Shown here: piece after piece, positions 33,828 to 43,073 of the stretch
Layout of the letters: every line of letters begins with the position of its first letter
Numbering within the stretch: the first letter of the stretch is position 1
Assembly (NCBI GenBank): GCA_035511435.1
Contig: DATKFJ010000477.1
Coordinates: 1-49,129, forward strand
Length of the DNA: 49,129 bases
Source of the DNA: JAMXLO01 sp035511435
Lineage (GTDB): Bacteria > Pseudomonadota > Alphaproteobacteria > Acetobacterales > Acetobacteraceae
Reading direction: 5' to 3'
Made by a program: the position numbers and the translations under genes
Notes under the pieces: generated by a model
Seen by the model: the letters and a program-made list of their open reading frames with translations, nothing else
Told to the model about the DNA's origin: nothing
Databases searched by the model: none

Positions 33828-34891
33828 CCTCGCGTCCCGAAGTCGATGCGTGGGTCAACCACGGTATAAAGTATGTCGCCGACGATCTGCATCAGCAAGC
33901 CGAGTAGTGTGAAGATGTAGAGTGTACCGAACATCACTGGATAGTCGCGCTGGATCGCGGATTGGAAGCCCAGCAGGCCCAGGCCATCGAGCGAAAACAC
34001 GATCTCTACCAGCAACGCGGAGGTGAACAGGATCGAGATGAAGGCCTGCGGAAAGCCGGCAACGATCAGCAGCATGGCGTTGCGGAACACGTGACCGTAG
34101 AGCACGCGTTGCTCACCGGCGCCCTTGGAGCGCGCTGTCACCGTGTACTGCTTGCGGATTTCCTCCAGGAAGCAGTTTTTGGTCAGCATCGTCAGGCTGG
34201 CGAAACCGCTCGCCACCACGGCGACGGTCGGCAGCACCATGTGCCAGGCGTAGTCTCCTATGCGGGCTGGCCAGCTCCAGTCGGCGCTGCCTTCGCTGGT
34301 CAGGCCGCGCAGCGGGAACCACTGAAAGAAGCTGCCGCCAGCGAACAGCACAACCAGCAGGATGGCGAACAGGAAGCTGGGAACAGCGTAACCAACCAGC
34401 ACGACGGCGCTGCTGGCGACGTCGAAGCGGCTGCCGTCGCGTACCGCCTTGGCGATGCCGAGTGGAATGGACACGAGATACACCAGCAGCGTGGACCACA
34501 AGCCGAGTGAGATGGACACCGGCATCTTTTGCAGGATGAGGTGCAGCACCGACTGGTCGCGGAAGAAGCTGCGACCGAAGTCGAAGCGCAGATAGCCGCC
34601 GACCATGTCGAGGAAGCGCGTCAACGGCGGCTTGTCGAAGCCGAACATCTTCTTGATGTCGGCAACGATGTGTGGGTCGAGCCCGCGTGCGCCGCGATAG
34701 GAGCCGGCGCCGCCGAATTCGGAGCTGGCGCCGCCGAGGCGAGACGACATGTCACCCTTGCCGCGGAGTTCCGCGATCATCTGTTCCACCGGGCCGCCGG
34801 GCGCGAACTGGATCACCACGAAATTGATGGCGATGATGCCGAACAGCGTGGGGATCACCAGCAGCAGTCGGCGGAACAGATAAGCGGTCAT
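33824..34891 (-). CDS. yejB: Peptide ABC transporter permease YejB
   Basis: A 355-aa inner-membrane permease of the DppB/OppB class. It begins MTAYLFRRLLLVIPTLFGIIAINFVVIQFAPGGPVE, the standard first helix, with six membrane segments in all. The EAA loop is YTVTARSKGAGEQRVLYGHVFRNA. The periplasmic insert after the first helix (KGDMSSRLGGASSEFGGAGSYRGARGLDP) is the YejB-specific loop. ATG 34891 is chosen over a start 15 codons upstream that adds a non-hydrophobic basic tail. Confidence 0.95.
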   Translation of the reverse strand: MTAYLFRRLLLVIPTLFGIIAINFVVIQFAPGGPVEQMIAELRGKGDMSSRLGGASSEFGGAGSYRGARGLDPHIVADIKKMFGFDKPPLTRFLDMVGGYLRFDFGRSFFRDQSVLHLILQKMPVSISLGLWSTLLVYLVSIPLGIAKAVRDGSRFDVASSAVVLVGYAVPSFLFAILLVVLFAGGSFFQWFPLRGLTSEGSADWSWPARIGDYAWHMVLPTVAVVASGFASLTMLTKNCFLEEIRKQYTVTARSKGAGEQRVLYGHVFRNAMLLIVAGFPQAFISILFTSALLVEIVFSLDGLGLLGFQSAIQRDYPVMFGTLYIFTLLGLLMQIVGDILYTVVDPRIDFGTRG

Positions 34892-34929
34892 GCCGGACAA
34901 GGGCCTGCGCCGCCGCCCCCCGCTGCCGG

Positions 34930-34998
34930 CTCCCACAAGGGAAGCGGGAATGCTGTATCGGCTACTCCCCCTCCCCTTGTGGAAGGAGGCAGGGGGAG
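34930..34998. repeat. Nested inverted repeats between yejA and yejB
   Basis: In the 124-bp gap, CTCCCACAAGGG (34930-34941) is mirrored by CCCTTGTGGAAG (34974-34985) with one mismatch. CTCCCCCT (34965-34972) is mirrored by AGGGGGAG (34991-34998) around CCTTGTGGAAGG. The two structures are mutually exclusive. This kind of C-rich palindrome is common as a dispersed intergenic repeat, and a hairpin here could lower the downstream yejBEF message relative to yejA. Confidence 0.55.
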
Positions 34999-35015
34999 CG
35001 GACCTGGCCTGACCA

Positions 35016-36884
35016 TCACTGCCGCTTTGCCGCTTCGAGCGCCTGGGCCTTGGCGGCGTCGACCCACCAGGTGTCGAAGTTGAAGCCCTCGCGGATCGGC
35101 TTGTCAGGATGGCCGAAGCGATTCCAGTAGGCGATGTGGAAGGTTCGGCTGTCCCAGTTGGGCACCAGGAACCAGCGCCAGAGCAGCACCCGGTCCAGTG
35201 CGCGCGCGGCAGTATCCAGCGTTTTCCGGTCCTGCGCCGTGATCACCTTCTCGACCAGCGCGTCCACCGCGGGGTCACAGATTCCCGCAATGTTGTAGCT
35301 GCCCTGCGCCTTGGCCGCCGCGCAGGTGAAGTAGTCCCGCAGTTCGTTGCCCGGGATGTCGCCTTCCGGATAGACCATCATTGTCATGTCGAAGTCGAAG
35401 TCATCGGTCAGGTGCTGGTACTGGGCCGGATCGACTGTGCGTACCCCCACATCAATGCCGATCTTCTGCAGCGATTGCACATACGGTAGCGCCACACGTT
35501 CCAGCGACGGGTCGTCCAGCAGGATGATGAAGCTCATCGGCTGGCCGTTCGCGTCCACCAGTTTGCGCTCCTTCACCGACCACCCGGCCTGCCCCAACAG
35601 GTCGAGCGCCTTGCGCAATTCTTCGCGGTTGTTGCCTGATCCATCGGTCACCGGCAGCTTGAACGGCTGGTTGAACAACTCGGCTGGCAATTCCGCGCGA
35701 TACGGCTCCAGCAGCTTCAGTTCATCGCCTTGCGGGATGCCCGAGGACGCAAGGTCGCTGTTGCTGAAGTAGCTCAGCGTGCGCGTATAGCTGCTATAGA
35801 ACAGATTCTTGTTGGCCCATTCGAAGTCGTACACCTCGGCCATCGCTTGGCGAACCAGGGGGTTGGCGAATATCGGTCGGCGCGTGTTCATCGCCCAACC
35901 CTGCATCCCGGTCGGCAGATGGTGCGTGAACTCTTGCTTGATCACCAACCCCCGTTCCACCGCGGGAAAATCGTACGCGGTCGCCCAGGTCTTCGAAATG
36001 TTCTCGCTGCGCAGGTCGATCTGCCCCGCCTTGAACGCCTCCATCGCCACAGTCGAATCGCGGAAATACTCGATGCGCACGCGATCGAAATTGTTGGTTC
36101 CCTTGCCGGTCGGCATGTTCGCCGCCCACCAGTCCGGCCGCCGCTCGTATGTCACGCTGCGGCCCAGTTCGAAGTTGGCGATTCGATAGGGGCCGGAACC
36201 GATCGGCGGATCGGTCAGCGGCTTGGTAAAATCGCGGCCCGCGAAGAAATGCTCCGGCAGCACCGGCAGTTCGCCGAGGATCAGCGGCAGCTCGCGGTTC
36301 TCGTTCGACTTGAAGTGGAATATCACCCGGCGCGGGCCTTCCACCTCCACATCCTTCACGTCCGCCATCTGGATGCGGAAACTCGGCCGGCCCTGGTCGA
36401 GCAGCGTGCGATAGGTCCATGCCACGTCCTCAGCGGTCACCGGCGTGCCATCGGAGAACTTCGCTTCGGGCCGCAGTTCGAACGCGACCCACATCTTGTC
36501 GGCCGGCAGCTCGATGGTTTGTGCGAGATGGCCATAGCCGGAATCCATCTCATCGGCCGAGGACGTCAGCAGACTTTCCCAGACATGGCCGACGCTGGAC
36601 CCGGAACCTGAACCGCCGGGCAGGGTTACCCACGGACTGACCATGCCGCCGGTCGCGGTGCCGCGCAGAATGAACGGGTTGAAGCTATCGTAGCTGCCGA
36701 TCGACGCCAGCGTGACGTCGCCACCCTTGGGCGCATTCGGATCGACATAGGGGAAATACGGGAAATCAGGCGGCAAGGCGGGCTTTCCCAGAACGGCGAT
36801 CGCATTGCTGCGCGACACCGGGCCGTCATCAGCGAGTGCGGGGGTGAGAAGGCCAGACAGTAGTAACAGGGCTATGGCGCGCAT
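35016..36884 (-). CDS. yejA: Peptide ABC transporter substrate-binding protein YejA
   Basis: A 622-aa periplasmic binding protein of SBP family 5, the first gene of yejABEF. Signal peptide MRAIALLLLSGLLTPALA, cleavage before DDG. Family features: HGLALLGKP-like opening (here AIAVLGKPALPPDFPYFPYVDPNAPKGG), GHVWESLLTSSADEMDSGYGHLAQ, SDGTPVTAEDVAWTYRTLL, and GSGPYRIANFELGRSVTYERRPDWW. The C-terminal NWDSRTFHIAYWNRFGHPDKP is typical of YejA. It captures oligopeptides for YejBEF. It is separated from yejB by a palindrome-containing gap. Confidence 0.95.
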   Translation of the reverse strand: MRAIALLLLSGLLTPALADDGPVSRSNAIAVLGKPALPPDFPYFPYVDPNAPKGGDVTLASIGSYDSFNPFILRGTATGGMVSPWVTLPGGSGSGSSVGHVWESLLTSSADEMDSGYGHLAQTIELPADKMWVAFELRPEAKFSDGTPVTAEDVAWTYRTLLDQGRPSFRIQMADVKDVEVEGPRRVIFHFKSNENRELPLILGELPVLPEHFFAGRDFTKPLTDPPIGSGPYRIANFELGRSVTYERRPDWWAANMPTGKGTNNFDRVRIEYFRDSTVAMEAFKAGQIDLRSENISKTWATAYDFPAVERGLVIKQEFTHHLPTGMQGWAMNTRRPIFANPLVRQAMAEVYDFEWANKNLFYSSYTRTLSYFSNSDLASSGIPQGDELKLLEPYRAELPAELFNQPFKLPVTDGSGNNREELRKALDLLGQAGWSVKERKLVDANGQPMSFIILLDDPSLERVALPYVQSLQKIGIDVGVRTVDPAQYQHLTDDFDFDMTMMVYPEGDIPGNELRDYFTCAAAKAQGSYNIAGICDPAVDALVEKVITAQDRKTLDTAARALDRVLLWRWFLVPNWDSRTFHIAYWNRFGHPDKPIREGFNFDTWWVDAAKAQALEAAKRQ

Positions 36885-36991
36885 TGGACCCAGGTGTGAC
36901 GTTTGGCGGGCAGCATGGCAACTGAAGACTAAGCAAGGTTCACGGTGACTGGATGTGCGCGATTTGGCCAGCCGCGACGCATTTCGTTGCG

Positions 36992-37025
36992 CTCAGCCCA
37001 TAATTCCGGCGAAATTCGGGCTGAG
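36992..37025. terminator. Hairpin between hisN and yejA, possible terminator
   Basis: CTCAGCCC (36992-36999) and GGGCTGAG (37018-37025) are perfectly complementary, with partly paired AT-rich sequence in between. It is 13 bp past the hisN stop on the minus strand. No T-run follows, so termination would not be of the simple intrinsic type. Confidence 0.4.
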
Positions 37026-37037
37026 GCGGGCACCGGT

Positions 37038-37820
37038 TTACCCGAGCAGCGCCACGGCCTTCGCCAGCAGCGCCGGATCGCCGACCGACAGCACGCGCCC
37101 GTCACCGTCGGGACGCAGCGTCTGGCCTGCCCAATCGGTGACGCGACCGCCGGCGCCTTCCACCACGGGCACCAGCGCAGCCCAATCCCAGAGCTTCATA
37201 GTCGATTCGGCAATCACGTCGATCTGGCCGAGTGCGAGGAGGCCATGGGCATAGCAGTCACCACCCCAGTAGTTGCGCCGGACCACACCTGCCAGGCGCT
37301 GCCAGCGGGGCTGGTCGGCGCCCAGCATTTCGGGGCTGGTGCATGACAATTCGGCATCAGCCAACGATGGGCATTGCCGGCAGCCAGCCCGTCCACCATA
37401 CGGTCCGCGGAAAGTGGTCGCGCGTCCGGTAGCGCCGACCCAGCGCTCGCCGGTCACCGGTTGATCGATCACACCGAGAACCGGCGTGTCGCCATCCAAC
37501 AACGCGATCAGGATACCGAAGGTCGGACGGCCTGTGATGAAGGCGCGGGTGCCATCGATTGGATCCAGCACCCAGCGCAAGCGAGCGTCAGGCCGGTCGA
37601 GCCCGAACTCCTCGCCGAGTATCCCGTGGTCTGGAAAACGCTCCGTCAGGACCGCGCGCATCGCCCGCTCCGCGCTGCGGTCGGCGATCGTCACCGGGGA
37701 GCGGTCGGATTTCAGGTCAGCCGACACACCGGCCCGGAAGAATGGCCGCACAACGGCGCCCGCAACATCAGCCGCAGCCTCTGCCGCGGCAATCAACCGA
37801 TCGGTGTCAACCGGCGGCAA
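37038..37820 (-). CDS. hisN: Histidinol-phosphatase, inositol monophosphatase family
   Basis: A 260-aa Mg-dependent phosphatase. The IMPase-type sites are GEE (69-71, first metal), DPIDGTRAF (86-94, metal and phosphate), and the C-terminal WDWAALVPVVEGAGGRVTDW. SPVTIADRSAERAMRAVL and GRPTFGILIALLD match HisN of Alphaproteobacteria, which removes phosphate from histidinol phosphate in the histidine pathway. An alternative is a generic inositol-phosphatase activity. It follows the cytochrome c gene by 9 bp in the same direction. Confidence 0.85.
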   Translation of the reverse strand: MPPVDTDRLIAAAEAAADVAGAVVRPFFRAGVSADLKSDRSPVTIADRSAERAMRAVLTERFPDHGILGEEFGLDRPDARLRWVLDPIDGTRAFITGRPTFGILIALLDGDTPVLGVIDQPVTGERWVGATGRATTFRGPYGGRAGCRQCPSLADAELSCTSPEMLGADQPRWQRLAGVVRRNYWGGDCYAHGLLALGQIDVIAESTMKLWDWAALVPVVEGAGGRVTDWAGQTLRPDGDGRVLSVGDPALLAKAVALLG

Positions 37821-37829
37821 GCAGCGCCA

Positions 37830-38699
37830 TCATGGTTTCGCCGGCGTCGGAGGAGCCGCCCCGGGCGCCCCGGCTGGCGGCGACGAAGCAGCCGGCGCGT
37901 TTGGTTGAGCCGCGCCCGTGCTGCCAGCCGGCGCTGCTGGTGAGGTCGGTGACGCTGCGGGGGCTGATGTGGCCGGTGAGGGTGGAGGTGTGCCAGGTGC
38001 CGCGGCAGGTGGGTGTGCTGCTGGCGCCGATGCCGCGGGCGCGGATGCGGCGGGCGCAGATGCACCGGGCGCGGCACCGTGGTTCGCTGCACCGGGCGCC
38101 GATGCTGTGGGCGCGGCACCGGGCGCCGCCGCCGGCGTGGCGGCCGGTGGTGCCGCCTCCGGCGCTGGGAGCGGCACCGGATTGTCAGACAAGGACCGCA
38201 AATAGGCAATGACATCCGCGCGCTGCTGGGCATTGGGAATGCCGGCGAACGTCATGCGCGTGCCGGGCACATCGGCGCCCGGCTTGAGCAACCATTCGTT
38301 CAGAGCGTCGAAGGTCCATGGCTGACCCTTGAACTTTTCCAGGGCGGGCGAATAGTTGAACCCTTCCTCGTGATCGTGCGGGCCGCCAACGACCCCGTAC
38401 AGGTTTGGCCCGATGCCCGGCTTGGCACCCTTGTCGAAGGTATGACAGGCGATGCAGACACGATGCGCAAACTGTTCGCCGGTTTTGACGTCCGCCTTGG
38501 CCAGCAACGGCGCGATAGGCGGCACCTGCTCGGGCGCTGCGGCAGTGGCACCAGCGGCGGGCGCCGTCGCGATGTTCAATACCGGCTTCTCCGGTAGCGT
38601 CTCGCGGACCAGGTTGTCGCCGATCAGGCCAGTGAGAAAGAAGGCAATGCCACCGATCAAGATCGCGGCAATGCCTTTGTTGACCTCCATGCTATCCAT
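37830..38699 (-). CDS. Membrane-anchored cytochrome c with long Pro/Ala-rich tail
   Basis: A 289-aa protein. One uncleaved N-terminal helix (GIAAILIGGIAFFLTGLIG, ~9-27) anchors it in the inner membrane. A class I cytochrome c domain follows: heme site CIACH at 82-86, DKGAKPGIGPNLYGVVGG, and axial Met149 in GTRMTFAG. This is the CycM/c552 type that carries electrons to oxidases. From about residue 174 the protein ends in ~115 residues made almost only of Ala, Pro, Ser, Gly and Thr, absent from usual members. Divergent from kdsB, a neighbourhood common in Alphaproteobacteria. Start at ATG 38699 or 38690. Confidence 0.93.
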   Translation of the reverse strand: MDSMEVNKGIAAILIGGIAFFLTGLIGDNLVRETLPEKPVLNIATAPAAGATAAAPEQVPPIAPLLAKADVKTGEQFAHRVCIACHTFDKGAKPGIGPNLYGVVGGPHDHEEGFNYSPALEKFKGQPWTFDALNEWLLKPGADVPGTRMTFAGIPNAQQRADVIAYLRSLSDNPVPLPAPEAAPPAATPAAAPGAAPTASAPGAANHGAAPGASAPAASAPAASAPAAHPPAAAPGTPPPSPATSAPAASPTSPAAPAGSTGAAQPNAPAASSPPAGAPGAAPPTPAKP

Positions 38700-38843
38700 G
38701 CAGCGTGACTTCCCCGTCCGACCAACCAAACGCGCAAGGAGATACACCGGCTCGCCGTTGCACGCGGCCGTGCTCCTCCATAAGGTGCTCGCACCATAGG
38801 GAAACGATCCCTGGCCATCAACCCACCCGGTCCCCGTACGCAC

Positions 38844-39590
38844 GTGAATCCCATCGTCGTCATTCCGTCCCGCATGGCATCGACCCGGCTTCCGGGAAAG
38901 CCGCTTGCCGACATCCATGGCCGGCCAATGATCGTCCATGTGCTGGACCGTGCGCGGGAGGCCCAGATCGGGCCGGTTGCCGTGGCCTGCGGGGATTCGG
39001 AGATCGCCGACGCGGTGCGCGCCCATGGCGGCATCGCGGTACTGACCGACCCCACTCTGCCGCGCGGATCGGATCGGGTGCATGCGGCGCTGGCAGAGCT
39101 GGATCCGCAGGGGCGGCACGACGTGGTGGTGAATTTGCAGGGCGATCTGCCCAGCATTCCGCCGGTCTATCTGCGTACCGTGCTAACACCGCTGTCCGAT
39201 CCGGGGTTCGACATCGCCACGCTGGTGGCCCCGATCGATACTGATGAGGAGGCGAACCTGCCATCGGTGGTCAAGGCGGCCTGTGCATTCGACCGCGGCC
39301 GCGCGGTGTCGCCCGCGCTGTATTTCTCCCGGGTGCCGATCCCTTGGGGCGAGGGTCCCCGCTGGCACCACATCGGCATCTACGCGTTCCGCCGCACGGC
39401 ACTGGCGCATTTTGTGTCATTGCCGGAGGCGCCGCTGGAACGCCGGGAAAGCCTGGAACAGCTTCGCGCCCTGGAGGCCGGCATGCGCATCGCCTGCGCC
39501 CGCGTGGAACATGCGCCGTACGGTGTGGATACGCCGGACGACCTTGAACGAGCACGCCGCGACCTCGCACCGAGGGGCCGAAGCGCATGA
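38844..39590 (+). CDS. kdsB: 3-deoxy-manno-octulosonate cytidylyltransferase (CMP-Kdo synthetase)
   Basis: A 248-aa cytosolic enzyme that activates Kdo with CTP for lipopolysaccharide inner core. The nucleotide motif is VVIPSRMASTRLPGKPLADIHGRPMI at the N-terminus. Further marks are LPRGSDRVHAAL, VNLQGDLPSIPP (metal-binding Asp), FSRVPIPW and HHIGIYAFRRTAL. GTG 38844 opens the family-typical N-terminus. Its last bases ATGA overlap the pheA start by 4 bp, so translation is coupled. Confidence 0.96.
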   Translation: MNPIVVIPSRMASTRLPGKPLADIHGRPMIVHVLDRAREAQIGPVAVACGDSEIADAVRAHGGIAVLTDPTLPRGSDRVHAALAELDPQGRHDVVVNLQGDLPSIPPVYLRTVLTPLSDPGFDIATLVAPIDTDEEANLPSVVKAACAFDRGRAVSPALYFSRVPIPWGEGPRWHHIGIYAFRRTALAHFVSLPEAPLERRESLEQLRALEAGMRIACARVEHAPYGVDTPDDLERARRDLAPRGRSA

Positions 39591-40432
39591 CCGGTGTGAT
39601 CGCATTCCAGGGCGTGCCTGGCGCGTATTCCGATCTGGCCTGCCGGGTGGCTTACCCGGATCTTTCTACGCTGCCGTGCGAATCGTTCGAAACGGCGATC
39701 GACGCGGTGCGCGACGGGCGCGCGCAGTTGGCCATGCTGCCGTGCGAGAACAGCCTGGCGGGGCGCGTGCCGGATATCCACCATCTGCTGCCGGGGTCCG
39801 GGCTGTTCGTCATCGGCGAGCACTTCCACCGTGTGGAGCATTGTCTGCTCGGGGTCCGCGGCGCGACCATTGGCGATTTGAAGCGGGCGCATTCGCACAC
39901 CGTCGCGTTGGGCCAGGTGCGGCATAGTCTGCGCGGGCTCGGGCTGACACCGGTGGTGCAGGCGGATACCGCAGGCGCCGCGCAGCTTGTCGCGGAGTGG
40001 GGTCGCAAGGAAGAGGCGGCGATCGCGTCCGCTCTGGCCGCGGAGATCTATGGGCTCGACATTCTGAAGGCCAACGTCGAGGACGCGCCACACAACACGA
40101 CGCGGTTCTATGTGATGGCGCCGCGTCCGGTGACGCCCGACCCGTCGCAGTCGAATCTGATGACGACGTTTGTGTTTCGGGTGAGGAACGTGCCGGCTGC
40201 GCTGTACAAGGCGCTGGGGGGCTTCGCGACCAACGGCGTCAACATGACGAAGCTGGAGAGCTACATGCTTGGCGGCCACTTCGCCGCGACGCAGTTCCTG
40301 TGCGATGTCGATGGCCATCCCGAACAACCGGGATTGCGGCGAGCGTTGGAAGAGTTGTCGTTCTTTTCGTCAGAGGTGCGGGTATTGGGGGTCTATCCGG
40401 CTGCGGCGTTCCGGCTGGCGCAGGGGGTGTGA
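39587..40432 (+). CDS. pheA: Prephenate dehydratase with ACT domain
   Basis: A 281-aa monofunctional enzyme converting prephenate to phenylpyruvate for phenylalanine synthesis. The catalytic region is residues 3-180: FQGVPGAYSDLA, LPCENSLAGRV, and the essential TRF motif at 172-174 in HNTTRFYVM. The ACT regulatory domain (about 194-270) has GVNMTKLESYML, with ESYM in place of the E. coli ESRP phenylalanine site. Coupled to kdsB by an ATGA overlap. Confidence 0.96.
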   Translation: MTGVIAFQGVPGAYSDLACRVAYPDLSTLPCESFETAIDAVRDGRAQLAMLPCENSLAGRVPDIHHLLPGSGLFVIGEHFHRVEHCLLGVRGATIGDLKRAHSHTVALGQVRHSLRGLGLTPVVQADTAGAAQLVAEWGRKEEAAIASALAAEIYGLDILKANVEDAPHNTTRFYVMAPRPVTPDPSQSNLMTTFVFRVRNVPAALYKALGGFATNGVNMTKLESYMLGGHFAATQFLCDVDGHPEQPGLRRALEELSFFSSEVRVLGVYPAAAFRLAQGV

Positions 40433-40581
40433 CCGGCAGGCGCGCGGCCACCCGTCTCGACGCGCAATCGTGGCTGTCTGGGATATTTCCTCAAGGAAGT
40501 TTCGACTTGCCAAATGCCGAACGACGATGCCGGGAACATCGCTGGATCCATGCCTAGGCGCAGGTGGCGATCAACCCGCAA

Positions 40582-42012
40582 TCACGACACCGCCCTCACC
40601 GCGCTTTCCAACCGCCGCGCAGTATCCGCGGCCAGCGCTTCGGGCGTACTGGCGAAGCCCATTACCAGGCCCACCATGCGCGGGGTCCCGGCGTAGTACG
40701 CACCCAACGGTGATACTGCCAAGCCGCGGTTTCGGCATGCAGCCACGGTCGCTGCTTCATCCACACCCTCCGGCAGCCGCGTCACCATGTGCAGCCCACC
40801 AGGCGCGGCGATCGGCGCGACGGATGGCGCGTGGCGAGCCATCGCGGTCAGCAGGGCGGCGCGGCGACGGGCATATTCGGTACGCATTCGGCGGATGTGC
40901 GGCGCGAGCAGCCCCTGGCGCATGAACTCCGCCAGGACCGCCTGATTGAACGTATCGATGCCGCGATCCATCAGAGTGCCCACGCGCACGAATGCGGCGA
41001 CCAGCGGCGCGGGAACCACGGCAAAGCCCAGGCGCAGCGCGGGTGCCAGCGTCTTGCTGAAGGTGCCGCAATAGATGACGCGGCCGGCGCGATCGAGCGT
41101 GGCGAGCGGCGGCAACGGATGGCCGGTCCAGCGGAACTCCGAGTCGCAGTCGTCCTCCAGCACCCAGGCGCTGGCACGCCCCGCCCAATCGAGCAAAGCC
41201 AGTCGTCGAGCGATCGGCAGCGCGCCACCGAGCGGCGTGGCATGCGACGGCGCCACCAGAACCAACCGCGCTGTGGGTGCGAGCTGGATCCCTGTGGCGA
41301 CGTCGAGACCCTCGGCGTCACTGGGCACCGGTATCGGCACCCCGCCGGCGGCCAGCAGGGCGCCGCGGCCGGCAATGTAGCCGGGATTCTCGACCCAGGC
41401 GGTATCGCCCGGATCGAGCAGCAGTTCGGCCGCGATGCGCAACGCCTGCTGGGTCCCCGCCGTGACCACGATGTTGGCGGGATCCGCCAGCAGACCGCGC
41501 GTCGCCGCGAGATGGGCCGCGATCTGGACCCGTAACTCGGGATAGCCTTGCGGAGGCGGATAGCCGGTCAGCTCACTGGACAGGTTCTTCAGGATGCGGG
41601 TCGAGCACCGTGCCCAGGCCTGCGTCGGAAATAAATCCGGCGCCGGGATGCCGCCGGCGAGCAGCGTGCCGAGGCCATTGTCGCGGGATGACGCAGTGGC
41701 AGGAACGTCGGCGAGGCGCTGGCCACGCGCGGACAGCGAACTGGCCGCGGTGGGCGGTGGCGCGGCCGAGGCGGGCGCGGCATCCGGCAGATCGGGTGCG
41801 ACGTAGGTGCCGCTGCCGGTGCGGGCGCGGACGTAACCCTCCGATGCCAGCCGCTCATAGGCCAGGACCACGGTCTGGCGCGCCACGCCCAGCTCTTCCG
41901 CCAGAGCGCGCGTGGGCGGCAGTCGTGCACCACAAGGCAGCGTACCGGCGAGGATGCCCAGCCGCAGCCGATCGAACACCGCCTGTTGGCGGCTTTGGTC
42001 TGGTATGAACAT
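40582..42012 (-). CDS. MocR/PdxR-type GntR regulator with aminotransferase domain
   Basis: A 476-aa transcription factor. GntR winged helix at residues ~10-75 (LPPTRALAEELGVARQTVVLAYERLASEGYV), a Pro/Ala-rich linker (75-115), then a fold-type I aminotransferase domain that binds PLP. The Schiff-base Lys is probably K320 in CGTFSKTLAPALRLGF; PLP contacts are in VLEDDCDSEFRWTG. Members control PLP synthesis, GABA or taurine genes. No such target is adjacent: the neighbours are pheA and rpsU, so the regulon cannot be inferred. Confidence 0.92.
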   Translation of the reverse strand: MFIPDQSRQQAVFDRLRLGILAGTLPCGARLPPTRALAEELGVARQTVVLAYERLASEGYVRARTGSGTYVAPDLPDAAPASAAPPPTAASSLSARGQRLADVPATASSRDNGLGTLLAGGIPAPDLFPTQAWARCSTRILKNLSSELTGYPPPQGYPELRVQIAAHLAATRGLLADPANIVVTAGTQQALRIAAELLLDPGDTAWVENPGYIAGRGALLAAGGVPIPVPSDAEGLDVATGIQLAPTARLVLVAPSHATPLGGALPIARRLALLDWAGRASAWVLEDDCDSEFRWTGHPLPPLATLDRAGRVIYCGTFSKTLAPALRLGFAVVPAPLVAAFVRVGTLMDRGIDTFNQAVLAEFMRQGLLAPHIRRMRTEYARRRAALLTAMARHAPSVAPIAAPGGLHMVTRLPEGVDEAATVAACRNRGLAVSPLGAYYAGTPRMVGLVMGFASTPEALAADTARRLESAVRAVS

Positions 42013-42200
42013 GAGAACGCGCCCAATAACCTCGGTCCAATTGCACCGTAGGCCTCAGGGTCCGCGCGAGGCAAGGGGTTGGCGCGATGGGTCCCGCTGC
42101 ACTCAACCCATCAGCGTACGAGCAAACCGCCACCGTTGGGGCCGGATCGCCGGCCCCTGCGCAGTGGACGATCGTCGCCCCGAAGGGCGGAAAGCCTGGA

Positions 42201-42404
42201 TCAGAAGCCTTCGCGTTCCAGTCGCTTGCGCTCCAGCTTGCGGGCGCGGCGCACCGCCTCCGCCGCCTCGCGGGCACGACGCTCGGACGGCTTCTCGTAA
42301 TGCCGCCGCAGCTTCATCTCGCGGAAGATTCCTTCCCTCTGCATCTTCTTCTTGAGCGCCTTCAGCGCCTGATCGACATTGTTGTCACGCACCAGTACTT
42401 GCAC
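42201..42404 (-). CDS. rpsU: 30S ribosomal protein S21
   Basis: A 67-aa basic protein of the small ribosomal subunit, near the anti-Shine-Dalgarno end of 16S rRNA. Sequence VQVLVRDNNVDQALKALKKK, then REGIFREMKLRRHYEKPSE, is unmistakable. It starts with GTG at 42404, with AAGGAG about 11 nt upstream; the open frame extends 25 codons further but without S21 character. Divergent from def across 126 bp. Confidence 0.97.
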   Translation of the reverse strand: MQVLVRDNNVDQALKALKKKMQREGIFREMKLRRHYEKPSERRAREAAEAVRRARKLERKRLEREGF

Positions 42405-42530
42405 TTGGCCGCCTACTCCTTCTCTGCTGTCGCCGGCCCCACGATCGGGGAGCGGCCCTATATCACGGGGCGCGGACATTTCGCCAGCCCACCCCGCGGG
42501 TCAAGTCCGCGGGCACGCCTTGGAGGTCAT

Positions 42531-43073
42531 ATGGCTATTCTGAAGATAGCGCGGATGGGCCATCCCGTGCTGTTGCAAATGTGTGAACCGGTGGCAAATC
42601 CGGGTGCGCCGGAAATCCGCCGCCTGGTCGCCGACATGCTCGAGACCATGAACGACGCGCCAGGGGTCGGTCTGGCGGCGCCTCAGGTCCACGTGCCATT
42701 GCGCCTGTTCGTATTCCGCGTGCCGCAGACGCGCGCGGGCGAGGCGCCAGGCGATACGATCCTTGGTGAATCCGTGCTGATCAATCCCGAGGTCGAACTG
42801 CTGACCGAGGAGCGCGTGCTGCGCTGGGAGGGCTGTCTTTCCATCCCCGGCCTGCGCGCCGCCGTGCCGCGTGCTCCGCGCATCCGCTATCGCGGCGTGG
42901 ATTGCGACGGCAACATGGTGCAACGCGAGGTGTCCGGCTTCCACGCCGGCGTGGTGCAGCATGAGTACGATCATCTGAACGGCATTCTGTATCCGATGCG
43001 CATGAAGGATTTCTCGCTGTTCGGCTTCAACGAGGAACTGGCGCGTGCCGCCGCCCAGCAGGAAGGTCGCTGA
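42531..43073 (+). CDS. def: Peptide deformylase
   Basis: A 180-aa metalloenzyme that removes the formyl group from new proteins. All three motifs are intact: GVGLAAPQ (45-52), EGCLS (100-104; metal Cys) and HEYDH (144-148; metal His and catalytic Glu). ATG 42531 follows TGGAGG at 5 nt; a longer frame upstream is antisense to rpsU. The stop shares one base with the COQ9-family gene. No fmt follows, so this may be a second deformylase copy in the genome. Confidence 0.96.
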   Translation: MAILKIARMGHPVLLQMCEPVANPGAPEIRRLVADMLETMNDAPGVGLAAPQVHVPLRLFVFRVPQTRAGEAPGDTILGESVLINPEVELLTEERVLRWEGCLSIPGLRAAVPRAPRIRYRGVDCDGNMVQREVSGFHAGVVQHEYDHLNGILYPMRMKDFSLFGFNEELARAAAQQEGR

